Shown here in pieces: positions 53,885-61,312 of a stretch of DNA of 64,000 bases. Origin of the DNA: Acidovorax sp. Leaf160 (lineage in GTDB: Bacteria > Pseudomonadota > Gammaproteobacteria > Burkholderiales > Burkholderiaceae_C). Both the position numbers and the translations under genes were made by a program. Positions within the stretch are counted from its first letter, which is position 1. Every line of letters begins with the position of its first letter. The notes below the pieces were generated by a model, which was not told the DNA's origin, did not search any database, and saw nothing but the letters and a program-made list of their open reading frames with translations. The DNA lies in assembly GCF_001424265.1 (NCBI RefSeq), contig NZ_LMOV01000028.1:231545-295544 (forward strand). The letters run 5' to 3'.

Positions 53885-54883
53885 TCAGGCGCCCGCGCCC
53901 GGCAGGGCTGGCGGCGGGGTGCCATCGCCGCCGCCCTTGCCGCGGGAGGTCCAGAGCGACGCGACGATGGAGCCGGCGATCAGCGCGCCCGTCACCAGCA
54001 GGGCGTAACCGATCGGGATCTTGTAGACGTCGATGAGCAGCATCTTCGAGCCGATGAACACCAGCACCAGGGCCAGGCCGTAGGCCAGCAGGTGGAAGCG
54101 GTCCGCCAGGTCGGCCAGCAGGAAATACAGCGCGCGCAGGCCCAGGATGGCGAAGATGTTGGCCGTGAGCACGATGAACGGATCGCTGGTGATCGCGAAG
54201 ATCGCCGGAATGCTGTCCACCGCGAAGATCACGTCGGTCACGCCGATCATGATCAGCACCACGAAGAGCGGGGTGAACAGCTTCACGCCGCCCACCACGG
54301 TGGTCATCTTCTCGCCGTCGAAGTGGTCCGACATGCGGATGCGCTTGCGCAGGAACTTCAGCACCGGGTTGCTGGAGATGTCCGGCTCCTGGCCCGCGGC
54401 GATCCACATCTTCACGCCCGTGATGACCAGGAAAGCGCCGAACACGTACAGCAGCCAGTGGAAGGTGGCCAGCAGCCAGGCGCCCGCCAGGATCAGCACC
54501 GTGCGCAGCACGATCGCGCCGATGATGCCGATGATGAGCGCGCGCTTCTGGTATTCGGCCGGCACGGCGAAGTAGCTGAAGATCATCAGGAAGACGAAGA
54601 TGTTGTCCACCGACAGGCTCTTCTCCACCAGGTAGCCGGTGATGAACTGCATCGACACCGTGTTGGCCACCTCCCGGCCCTGTGCGCCGTCGAGGTACCA
54701 CCAGAGAATGCCGACGAACACGAACGCCAGCGAGAACCACAGCAGGCTCCAGCTCAGCGCCTCTTTCATGGTCACCTTGTGCGCGCCCTGGCGCTCCATG
54801 ACCAGCAGGTCGATGGCGATGGCCACGACCACGAACAGGCCGAAGCCGGCCCACATGATGGGGGTTCCGATGGTTTCCACCAT
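53885..54883 (-). CDS. TerC-family integral membrane protein
   Basis: The 332-residue inner-membrane protein has about nine helices. The family signatures LSVDNIFVFLMIFSYF and GVTDVIFAVDSIPAIFAITSDPFIV carry the acidic and Asn residues thought to bind metal. A charged loop near residues 165-195 includes FLRKRIRMSDHFDGEK. Members such as Alx act in manganese efflux or tellurite resistance. A strong AGGAGG Shine-Dalgarno sequence precedes the ATG. I looked upstream for a yybP-ykoY riboswitch and could not recognise its conserved core. Confidence 0.93.
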   Translation of the reverse strand: MVETIGTPIMWAGFGLFVVVAIAIDLLVMERQGAHKVTMKEALSWSLLWFSLAFVFVGILWWYLDGAQGREVANTVSMQFITGYLVEKSLSVDNIFVFLMIFSYFAVPAEYQKRALIIGIIGAIVLRTVLILAGAWLLATFHWLLYVFGAFLVITGVKMWIAAGQEPDISSNPVLKFLRKRIRMSDHFDGEKMTTVVGGVKLFTPLFVVLIMIGVTDVIFAVDSIPAIFAITSDPFIVLTANIFAILGLRALYFLLADLADRFHLLAYGLALVLVFIGSKMLLIDVYKIPIGYALLVTGALIAGSIVASLWTSRGKGGGDGTPPPALPGAGA

Positions 54884-55179
54884 GGCTTCAGCCCTCCTGG
54901 CGCACGCGGCGCGGTGACGTCAGGGCAGCCCGGGCGGTCAGCCCCGGACAAGCGCCGTGCCCGGCTGGCGCGGCGCCCGGTGGTGCGGCATGCGGCACCA
55001 GGGTCGATTGGTGGGTGGTGGTCATGGCGGTGAGGGGGTCGAGTGGATGGGAAAGAGACGTTTTTGGATACGAAACACGAACCCGCACTGTCGAGCCTGC
55101 GCGCCCGCAAAGGAAGATAGCCCGGCCGTAAGATCACTTCGGTTTTTGCGAAGTGTTTTCCTGTTCCGTCCTACAAAAA
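54884..55179. other. Intergenic region between divergent terC and nhaR
   Basis: This 296-bp region has no supported gene. The part near nhaR is AT-richer (poly-A run just before the nhaR ATG and a TTTTTGG stretch near 55060) and probably holds both promoters. No known riboswitch was recognised. Confidence 0.4.
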
Positions 55180-56070
55180 ATGAGCCAGACCTTCAATTAC
55201 CGGCATCTGTACTACTTCTGGGTGGTAGCCAAGGAAGGCGGCGTGGCCCGGGCCGCCGAACGCCTGGACATGGCCGTGCAGACCATCAGCGCCCAGGTGC
55301 GATCCCTGGAAAAAGACCTGGGCACCGCCCTGCTGCGCACCGAAGGCCGCAACCTGGTGCTGACCGACGCCGGCGTGGCCGCCATGCACGAGGCCGACCA
55401 GATCTTCGCTTTGGGCGAACAGTTGCAGCACCGCGTGGCCGAAGCCGCCACCGGCCGCGTGCTGCGGCTCAACCTGGGCATTTCGGACGGCATCGCCAAG
55501 GTGGCCGTGCACCGCCTGCTCACCCCCGTGCTGGACGCGCCCCACCTACGCCTGCTCTGCCACGAAGGCGAGTTCCAGCCCCTGCTGGGCGAGCTGGCGC
55601 TGCACAAGCTGGACGCCGTGCTGGCCGACCGCCCCGCCCCACCCAACCCGGCGCTCAAGACCACCAGCCAGCTGCTGGGCACCAGCCCCATCGCCTGGTA
55701 CGCCCCACCCGCCTGGGCCGAGGCTGCTGCCAGCGGCTTCCCCCACAGCCTGGCCGTGGTGCCCGTGCTGCTACCCACCGACCACGCCGCCGCCCGCGCC
55801 CGCATCGACCACTGGCTGGAGCGCGAACGCATCCGCCCGCGCATCGCCGGCGAATTCGAGGACAGCGCCCTGCTGGCCACCTTCGCCGGCACCGGCATGG
55901 GCGTGATGCCCGCGCCGGAGTCGATGGGCGAGCACCTGGCGCGCACGCATGGGTTGGTGGCGGTAGGGACGACGGCGGAGGTGCAGGAGCAGTTTCACCT
56001 GATCTTCAGTGCGAGGAAGGTGATGCATCCGCTGGTCGTGCGGTTGGTGGAGGGGCGGGGGTTGGATTAG
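55180..56070 (+). CDS. nhaR: LysR-family activator NhaR-like
   Basis: The 296-residue regulator starts MSQTFNYRHLYYFWVVAKEG, typical of NhaR, whose helix-turn-helix continues VARAAERLDMAVQTISAQVRSLE. The effector domain includes LRLLCHEGEFQPLLGELALHKLDAVLAD and AGEFEDSALLATFAGTGMGVMPAPE. NhaR activates a sodium/proton antiporter in response to sodium in E. coli; no nhaA gene is in this window, and the divergent terC neighbour suggests another cation-related target. The ATG at 55180 follows a poly-A run. Confidence 0.88.
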   Translation: MSQTFNYRHLYYFWVVAKEGGVARAAERLDMAVQTISAQVRSLEKDLGTALLRTEGRNLVLTDAGVAAMHEADQIFALGEQLQHRVAEAATGRVLRLNLGISDGIAKVAVHRLLTPVLDAPHLRLLCHEGEFQPLLGELALHKLDAVLADRPAPPNPALKTTSQLLGTSPIAWYAPPAWAEAAASGFPHSLAVVPVLLPTDHAAARARIDHWLERERIRPRIAGEFEDSALLATFAGTGMGVMPAPESMGEHLARTHGLVAVGTTAEVQEQFHLIFSARKVMHPLVVRLVEGRGLD

Positions 56071-56133
56071 CCGAATACCTGCGGATTTGCCCGCAAGCAG
56101 CGTGTGCAGCGACCCGTCACTGGGCTTGAGCAT

Positions 56134-56847
56134 TCACGACTTGCAATCGATCAGGTGTTCGGCCAGGTCGCGCCGCCTCCAGCCTGCCGGATGGTGCATA
56201 CGAAAACGGGTCACGGTGGTGTCGAGGGCCTTGGTCATCTCCGCATCCACCAAATCGCGAAGCCTTGCCTTGGTTCTGCGGAGCCCTGCCGTGCAGGCAT
56301 TCACGACCATGTCGCCGGGTCTCACCCAGTGCCGCAACCTGGCGTGAAACAGCGCTTTGGTCGACGCTTGCGCCCACGAGTACGAAAAAACCTCATCTCT
56401 GCGTTTCTGCCATTCCGAACCTCCCCCGCTGTTCCCTTGGGAACATTGGTATGGAATTGCGTTGAGGAGCACCAGTCCTGTGTCCAGTGGCACATTGAGG
56501 AGGACTGAGAGTCGCGAAGCGTACCGCCCGATTGACCGACCGGTTGGTCCATTGGCTGGCCACGGGGTGTAGCAGTGCGTGGGATCGAATTCATCGACGT
56601 GCGGTGATTCCAGCACGAGCACAAGGCACGGGGAAGCTGGGCGGCCGTAGCGTGCTGTGGCGCTGTCTGCCAGCTGCCAATAGCCAAGGTGATGGCTTGG
56701 CGGCCGATAGGCCAAATCACGCAAACGGCCGACGTACACATCGGGACAGCGGAGCGAATGGATTCCAGCGGTTGTTTCCCTGCCTAATGCGCAACGCACC
56801 ATCTCTTCGAAGTCCAACTCTGAGTTCCATGGGCCGTCACAGTTCAT
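56134..56847 (-). CDS. Unrecognised protein, base composition unlike neighbours
   Basis: I do not recognise this 237-residue soluble protein. It has no signal peptide or membrane segment. A short hydrophobic strand LVLVLESPHVDEF is followed by WPANGPTGRSIG and then GLVLLNAIPYQCSQG, and a later SYSWAQASTKALFH. The strand-Glu-Ser-Pro-His pattern with a later Asn-containing strand is reminiscent of the uracil-DNA-glycosylase-like fold, but this is only a suggestion. Third-codon positions are visibly more AT than in the genes either side, which suggests acquisition by transfer. It is convergent with nhaR and not linked to the sulfatase gene. Start at 56847 is the first ATG. Confidence 0.7.
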   Translation of the reverse strand: MNCDGPWNSELDFEEMVRCALGRETTAGIHSLRCPDVYVGRLRDLAYRPPSHHLGYWQLADSATARYGRPASPCLVLVLESPHVDEFDPTHCYTPWPANGPTGRSIGRYASRLSVLLNVPLDTGLVLLNAIPYQCSQGNSGGGSEWQKRRDEVFSYSWAQASTKALFHARLRHWVRPGDMVVNACTAGLRRTKARLRDLVDAEMTKALDTTVTRFRMHHPAGWRRRDLAEHLIDCKS

Positions 56848-56960
56848 CAGGAAATTGTCGCGGCTTTGTTCTGCCTGTCCCGCTGCGTAGCGCCGCCGTG
56901 CTCAAGCCCGTGAGGTTGCGGTATCAACGACAAGCTTGAGGTCCGGCAACTCAATAGAGA

Positions 56961-58349
56961 TCACCTCCCCGGCATGTCCTTGTCCGTATAGCAAAGACTC
57001 ACCGTCGCATCCCCAGGAATCGGCGGCATGGTCGCCTCCCAGGCTTCCCACGCCTGCACCATCTCTGCCAGCCTTGCCGGCTGCAGCGGCGCCAGGTTGG
57101 CCCGCTCGCGCTCGTCCTGCGACAGGTTGAACAGGTAATCCACGCCATCCACCCGCAGGTATTTCCAGTCGCCGTGCCGCATGGCGCGCTGGCCGCGGTG
57201 GTTCATGCGCCAGAACAGGGGGCGGTCGGCCGTCCAGCCAGCATCATCCAGCAGCGGCACGAGCGTTTGGCCGTCCCACGGGTAATCAGGATGCGGCCGA
57301 GCGCCACCCAGTTCCAGCATCGTCGCGCTCCAGTCCATCGTCAGGCAGGGCTGGGCGCTGGTGCCGCCGGGGGCGATGGCGGCGGGCCAGTGGGCGATCC
57401 ACGGCACGCGGATGCCGCCTTCGGTCAGGTCCATCTTGCCGCCGACCAGGGGCCAGTTGTCGGAGAAGCGTTCGCCGCCGTTGTCGCTGGTGAAGACGAC
57501 GAGCGTGTCGCGCTCCAGGCCGTGGGCGCGGAGCGTTTCCATGATGCGGCCGATGCCTTCGTCCATGTGGTGGATCATGCGGCGGTACGTCTCCACGTTG
57601 CCGCCGGCCAGGTGGTAGATGGCCTGTTGGCTGTCGCGCAGTTCGTGGGCCAGGGCTTCGTCGTCGCGCGTTTCCCACGGCCAGTGGGGGGCGGTGTAGT
57701 GCACGCTCAAGAAAAACGGCGTGCCCTGCTCTCTCGCGCCTTCGGCTATTCGCTCGATGTAGTCCACCGAGTAGTCGGTGATGAGATCGGTCAGGTAGCC
57801 TTCCTGCGCCTTTTCCTCTTCGCCGAACCACAGGTCGTGCGTGCCGTTGGCGCCGCAGTGGGTGAAGTAGTCCACCCCGCCGGACATGGGGCCGAAGAAT
57901 TCCTCGTAGCCCGACCTCAACGGGCTGAAATGCGGCGGGTAGCCCAGATGCCATTTGCCCATGAGGGCGGTGCGGTAGCCGGCGCTTTTCAGCAGCGAGG
58001 GCAGCGTAGGGTGTTCGGGCGGCAGGCCCAGCCGGTCGTTGCCGCGGGTGGCAGTGCGGATGGGCTCTTCCGCCGCGCCGCGCAGGCGGTACTGGTAGCG
58101 CGCCGTCATGAGCGCGAAGCGCGTGGGCGAGCAGACGGGCGAGTTGGAATAGCCCTGGGTGAGCTTCAGGCCGTTGGCGGCCAGGCCGTCCAGCACTGGC
58201 GATACGGGGCCGAAGGCGGCGTCGCGGCCGCCGTAGCATCCCAGGTCGGCATAGCCCAGGTCGTCGGCCACGATGAAGACGATGTTGGGCCAGGGGGCCG
58301 CGCGACCTGCCGTGCCAGTGGCAGGGCGCTCCAGGCGGGCGGCGCTCAT
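56961..58349 (-). CDS. Type I sulfatase (formylglycine-dependent)
   Basis: The 462-residue enzyme is a type I sulfatase of the alkaline-phosphatase superfamily. NIVFIVADDLGYADLGCYG provides the metal-binding Asp pair; the sulfatase signature SPVCSPTRFALMTAR contains Cys in C-x-P-x-R, to be oxidised to formylglycine; MGKWHLGY and VFTSDNGGE complete the active site. There is no signal peptide, so it would act in the cytoplasm. Its ATG overlaps the stop of the Bug gene (ATGA), so the receptor and sulfatase are made together; a sulfated or sulfonated organic acid is an inferred substrate. It needs an FGE or anSME encoded elsewhere. Confidence 0.93.
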   Translation of the reverse strand: MSAARLERPATGTAGRAAPWPNIVFIVADDLGYADLGCYGGRDAAFGPVSPVLDGLAANGLKLTQGYSNSPVCSPTRFALMTARYQYRLRGAAEEPIRTATRGNDRLGLPPEHPTLPSLLKSAGYRTALMGKWHLGYPPHFSPLRSGYEEFFGPMSGGVDYFTHCGANGTHDLWFGEEEKAQEGYLTDLITDYSVDYIERIAEGAREQGTPFFLSVHYTAPHWPWETRDDEALAHELRDSQQAIYHLAGGNVETYRRMIHHMDEGIGRIMETLRAHGLERDTLVVFTSDNGGERFSDNWPLVGGKMDLTEGGIRVPWIAHWPAAIAPGGTSAQPCLTMDWSATMLELGGARPHPDYPWDGQTLVPLLDDAGWTADRPLFWRMNHRGQRAMRHGDWKYLRVDGVDYLFNLSQDERERANLAPLQPARLAEMVQAWEAWEATMPPIPGDATVSLCYTDKDMPGR

Positions 58350-59314
58350 GGACGGTAGCCGGAGTTGCGGATGACGGGCTCCCACTGCTTTTGATACGCG
58401 GCGATGCGCTGGCGGGTCTGGGCGGGCGTGCTGACCACCGGGTCGAGGTGGCTGGACTTGAACTGGCGCACCACGTCCGGGTCTTTCATGACCTTCTGCA
58501 CGGCCTCGGCATAGCGTTCGACCTGCGCGGCGGGCATGGACCGGCTGGCGAACAGGGTGTTCCAGCCCGACGCGGCCAGATCGACACCGGCCTGCCGCAG
58601 CGTGGGCACCTTCGGAAAGTCGGTCAGGCGCTGCTCGCTGGAGACCGCCAGCAGACGCAGCTTGCCGGCTTCGTACTGCGGCTGCAGGGAGTCGAGCGTG
58701 TCCACCGCCACGGGTACCTGGCCGCCCAGCAGGTCGGTGATGAGCGGGCCCGAGCCCCGGTAGCCCACGGCTTCGATGTTGACGCCGGCCTGCTTGCCCA
58801 GCATGAGCGCGAAGAAGTGCGGCAGGCTGCCGGTGGCCGGCACGCCGATGTTGGCCTGGGCCGGGTTGGCGCGCAGCCAGGCCATCAGGTGCTGCAGCTC
58901 CTGCACGGGCACGGCGGTGGCCACGGCCACGCCGAACACGTAGCTGTTGACCTCGCTCACCGGCACGAAGTCCTGCTCGGGCTGGTAGCCCACGTCGGCC
59001 ACCACCAGGGGCGACACGACCATGACCGCCGGGTTGGCCAGCAGCAGCATGGGCTGGTGGGCGGGCGCGTTCTTCGCGTACTGGGCCGAGATGCGGCCGC
59101 CGGCGCCCACCTTGTTTTCGACGATCACGGTCTGGCCCAGCACGCGCTGCAGGCCGTCGGCCACCAGGCGGGCGACGCGGTCGCTGGAGCCGCCGGGCGG
59201 GTAGCCCACGACGATGCGCAAGGTGTTGTCCTGCGACCAGGCGGGCGCGGACGCAGCCAAGGGCGCGCCAGCCCACAGGGCGGAGCGGGCAAGGAACAGG
59301 CGGCGAGAGGTCAT
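58346..59314 (-). CDS. Bug-family (TctC-like) periplasmic binding protein
   Basis: The 322-residue protein has a Tat-like leader ([14 protein letters not shown], cleavage after ASA or WSQ near residue 28). The Bug motifs are [46 protein letters not shown] and [20 protein letters not shown]. It overlaps the sulfatase gene by four bases and is the only transporter-like gene beside it. This suggests a role in capture of the sulfated substrate or its product. It is the third Bug protein in the window without membrane permease subunits. It diverges from hemE. Confidence 0.93.
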   Translation of the reverse strand: MTSRRLFLARSALWAGAPLAASAPAWSQDNTLRIVVGYPPGGSSDRVARLVADGLQRVLGQTVIVENKVGAGGRISAQYAKNAPAHQPMLLLANPAVMVVSPLVVADVGYQPEQDFVPVSEVNSYVFGVAVATAVPVQELQHLMAWLRANPAQANIGVPATGSLPHFFALMLGKQAGVNIEAVGYRGSGPLITDLLGGQVPVAVDTLDSLQPQYEAGKLRLLAVSSEQRLTDFPKVPTLRQAGVDLAASGWNTLFASRSMPAAQVERYAEAVQKVMKDPDVVRQFKSSHLDPVVSTPAQTRQRIAAYQKQWEPVIRNSGYRP

Positions 59315-59520
59315 CGAAAGACTCCAAACGGGAAGGCTGCGAAAACGAGCGCGCGAGGGTGCGCGCCACAAGAAAGGAAAGCGCGCATGCTGGCACAGGC
59401 CACATCATCGCCCGTCATTTGCATATGCCGGTAAGGCCCCCGATGCCGCTGGGCTTGACCCGAATCAAGCCCTGGCCCACGCGGGGCGAACGGGCGATGC
59501 GGCCCTGCGACAATGGCCGG

Positions 59521-60636
59521 ATGACTTTCGCCCCGCTCCAGAACGACACTTTCCTGCGCGCCTGCCGCCGCCAGGCCACCGACTACACCCCCCTGTGGCT
59601 GATGCGCCAGGCCGGCCGCTACCTGCCGGAATACAAGGCCACGCGCGCGCGGGCGGGCAGCTTCATGGGGCTGGCGACGAATGTGGATTACGCGACCGAG
59701 GTCACCCTGCAGCCCCTGGACCGTTTTCCGCTGGACGCGGCCATCCTGTTCAGCGACATCCTGACGGTGCCGGATGCGATGGGCCTGGGCCTGTCGTTCG
59801 CCGAGGGCGAAGGCCCGCGCTTCGCCCGTGTGGTGCGCGACGAGGCCGCCGTGGCGCAGCTGGCCGTGCCCGACATGGAGAAGCTGCGCTACGTGTTCGA
59901 CGCGGTGACCTCCATCCGCCGGGCGCTGGATGGGCGCGTGCCGCTGATCGGTTTTTCGGGCAGCCCCTGGACGCTGGCCTGTTACATGGTCGAGGGCAAG
60001 GGCAGCGACGACTATCGCCTCGTCAAGACGCTGATGTATTCGCGCCCCGACTTGATGCACCGCATCCTGGCGGTGAACGCCGACGCCGTGGCCGCCTACC
60101 TGAACGCGCAGATCGCGGCCGGCGCGCAGGCCGTCATGATCTTCGACAGCTGGGGCGGCGTGCTGGCCGATGCGGCCTTCCACACTTTCAGCCTGGCCTA
60201 CACCCGCCGGGTGCTGTCGCAACTGCAGCGCACCGGCGTGGACGGCACCGACGTGCCGCGCATCGTCTTCACCAAGGGCGGCGCGCTTTGGCTGGAGGCC
60301 ATGGGCGGGCTGGACTGCGAGGTGCTGGGCCTGGACTGGACCGCCAACCTGGCGCGCGCCCGTACCCTGGTCGGCGGCACGGCGGGCGGCCCGGGCAAGG
60401 CGCTGCAGGGCAATATCGACCCCAACGTGCTGTTCGCGCCGCCGGAGGCCATCGCGGCCGAGGCCCGGACCGTGCTGGACAGCTTCGGCGCGCCCCACAC
60501 CGACCGGACGACCACCGGCCCCACGCACATCTTCAATCTGGGCCACGGCATCAGCCAGTTCACCCCGCCCGAACATGTGGCGGCGCTGGTGGAGACGGTG
60601 CACAGCCACTCGCGCGCCCAGCGTGCGGGAAGGTGA
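59521..60636 (+). CDS. hemE: Uroporphyrinogen decarboxylase
   Basis: HemE removes four carboxyl groups from uroporphyrinogen III to give coproporphyrinogen III in haem synthesis. The 371-residue length is normal. Signatures are [15 protein letters not shown] (the Arg pair and Arg of the active site), [13 protein letters not shown] (the catalytic Asp) and [13 protein letters not shown]. The ATG at 59521 is the family start; upstream sequence is a shadow of the diverging Bug gene leader. It stands alone, as in many beta-proteobacteria where it is close to priA. Confidence 0.97.
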   Translation: MTFAPLQNDTFLRACRRQATDYTPLWLMRQAGRYLPEYKATRARAGSFMGLATNVDYATEVTLQPLDRFPLDAAILFSDILTVPDAMGLGLSFAEGEGPRFARVVRDEAAVAQLAVPDMEKLRYVFDAVTSIRRALDGRVPLIGFSGSPWTLACYMVEGKGSDDYRLVKTLMYSRPDLMHRILAVNADAVAAYLNAQIAAGAQAVMIFDSWGGVLADAAFHTFSLAYTRRVLSQLQRTGVDGTDVPRIVFTKGGALWLEAMGGLDCEVLGLDWTANLARARTLVGGTAGGPGKALQGNIDPNVLFAPPEAIAAEARTVLDSFGAPHTDRTTTGPTHIFNLGHGISQFTPPEHVAALVETVHSHSRAQRAGR

Positions 60637-60709
60637 GCCACCCAGGCGCGCGGCGGCTGCGGGCCGACAAGCGCGCCGAGCCGAACCCCACCGCCGAGAT
60701 CCGGTCGAC

Positions 60710-60718
60710 TTATGCACA
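60710..60718 (+). promoter_or_regulatory. DnaA box 1 (TTATGCACA)
   Basis: An exact match to TTATNCACA, in the first module of the hemE-priA region. Confidence 0.6.
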
Positions 60719-60906
60719 CAAATGGGCTGGCGGCAGCCGGATGTGTGCTAGCCGCGCCGGGCGGGCCGAAAAACTGCGGAATTCCACACACCGCTGCCAA
60801 GTGATTGATTCATAAGGACAATCGGGTTTGGCGATTTTTCGGGCAATGTAACGAAATCCTTTGTTATCAAGGCCTTGCAGCGATTCACAGCGGGATATCA
60901 ACAAAG

Positions 60907-60915
60907 TTATCCACA
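60907..60915 (+). promoter_or_regulatory. DnaA box 2 (TTATCCACA)
   Basis: The strongest DnaA-box sequence, inside the 26-bp segment repeated at 61217. Confidence 0.65.
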
Positions 60916-60996
60916 GAAAGCCGGGATTTCCTGGCAAAACGTGAAAAATCAAGCACTTGGCGCCGCAACTGCACGCACAATCCTGCAGCGCGCGGC

Positions 60997-61008
60997 TGTG
61001 CTAGCACA
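60997..61008. repeat. Perfect 12-bp palindrome TGTGCTAGCACA
   Basis: It lies between the two modules; its left nine bases recur at 60744-60752. A protein-binding site is possible, identity unknown. Confidence 0.5.
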
Positions 61009-61041
61009 TCTGGGCCGGCGGGAAGGCTATTGACACGCGAC

Positions 61042-61050
61042 TTATGCACA
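61042..61050 (+). promoter_or_regulatory. DnaA box 3 (TTATGCACA)
   Basis: An exact match to TTATNCACA, equivalent to box 1 in the second module. Confidence 0.6.
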
Positions 61051-61229
61051 CATTCGGGCGAGCGAGCCCGGAATCGCGCTTCGCGCTCCGCCCCAGCCGC
61101 CGTACATTGCACTGCAGCAAAGAGGTTTGATTCATATACGTTTTTTCGCCTTGCCCGCAGAACATGCAACGGCTAGGAACCCAACACCCATGCGGCTCGG
61201 CCGGCCGTTCTCCACGGATGTCAACAAAG

Positions 61230-61238
61230 TTATCCACA
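61230..61238 (+). promoter_or_regulatory. DnaA box 4 (TTATCCACA)
   Basis: Equivalent to box 2 in the second module, 75 bp upstream of the priA start. Confidence 0.65.
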
Positions 61239-61312
61239 GAAACGGTGGATACCTGTGGACTGCCTGACGAATCAACCACTTAGCCCCTGTTTGCACACCA
61301 GCCCCTGAAGAA

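Larger units (their letters stand above)
60703..61285. other. Duplicated DnaA-box module between hemE and priA
   Basis: Within the 676-bp gene-free stretch from hemE to priA, four landmarks recur in the same order about 322-332 bp apart: a 15-bp segment with TTATGCACA (60706 and 61038), TTGATTCATA (60805 and 61127), a 26-bp segment with TTATCCACA (60894 and 61217, one mismatch) and AATCAASCACTT (60947 and 61270). Each module therefore holds two perfect TTATNCACA sites, all on the plus strand. AT-rich stretches accompany them. Function could be a replication origin, a DnaA-titrating or reactivating site, or DnaA-controlled expression of priA; none is proven. No protein-coding gene is supported here. 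Confidence 0.7.

Noticed and set aside
54884..55150. Manganese (yybP-ykoY) riboswitch upstream of terC
   Set aside because: The conserved core sequences could not be found on the terC strand.
60885..61279. Small minus-strand proteins in the hemE-priA gap
   Set aside because: The apparent frames are similar to each other only because the underlying DNA is duplicated; no codon bias, start signals or family match.
60703..61285. Confident call of the chromosomal origin
   Set aside because: dnaA, dnaN, rpmH and gidA-type neighbours are not in the window, so only a DnaA-box region is claimed.
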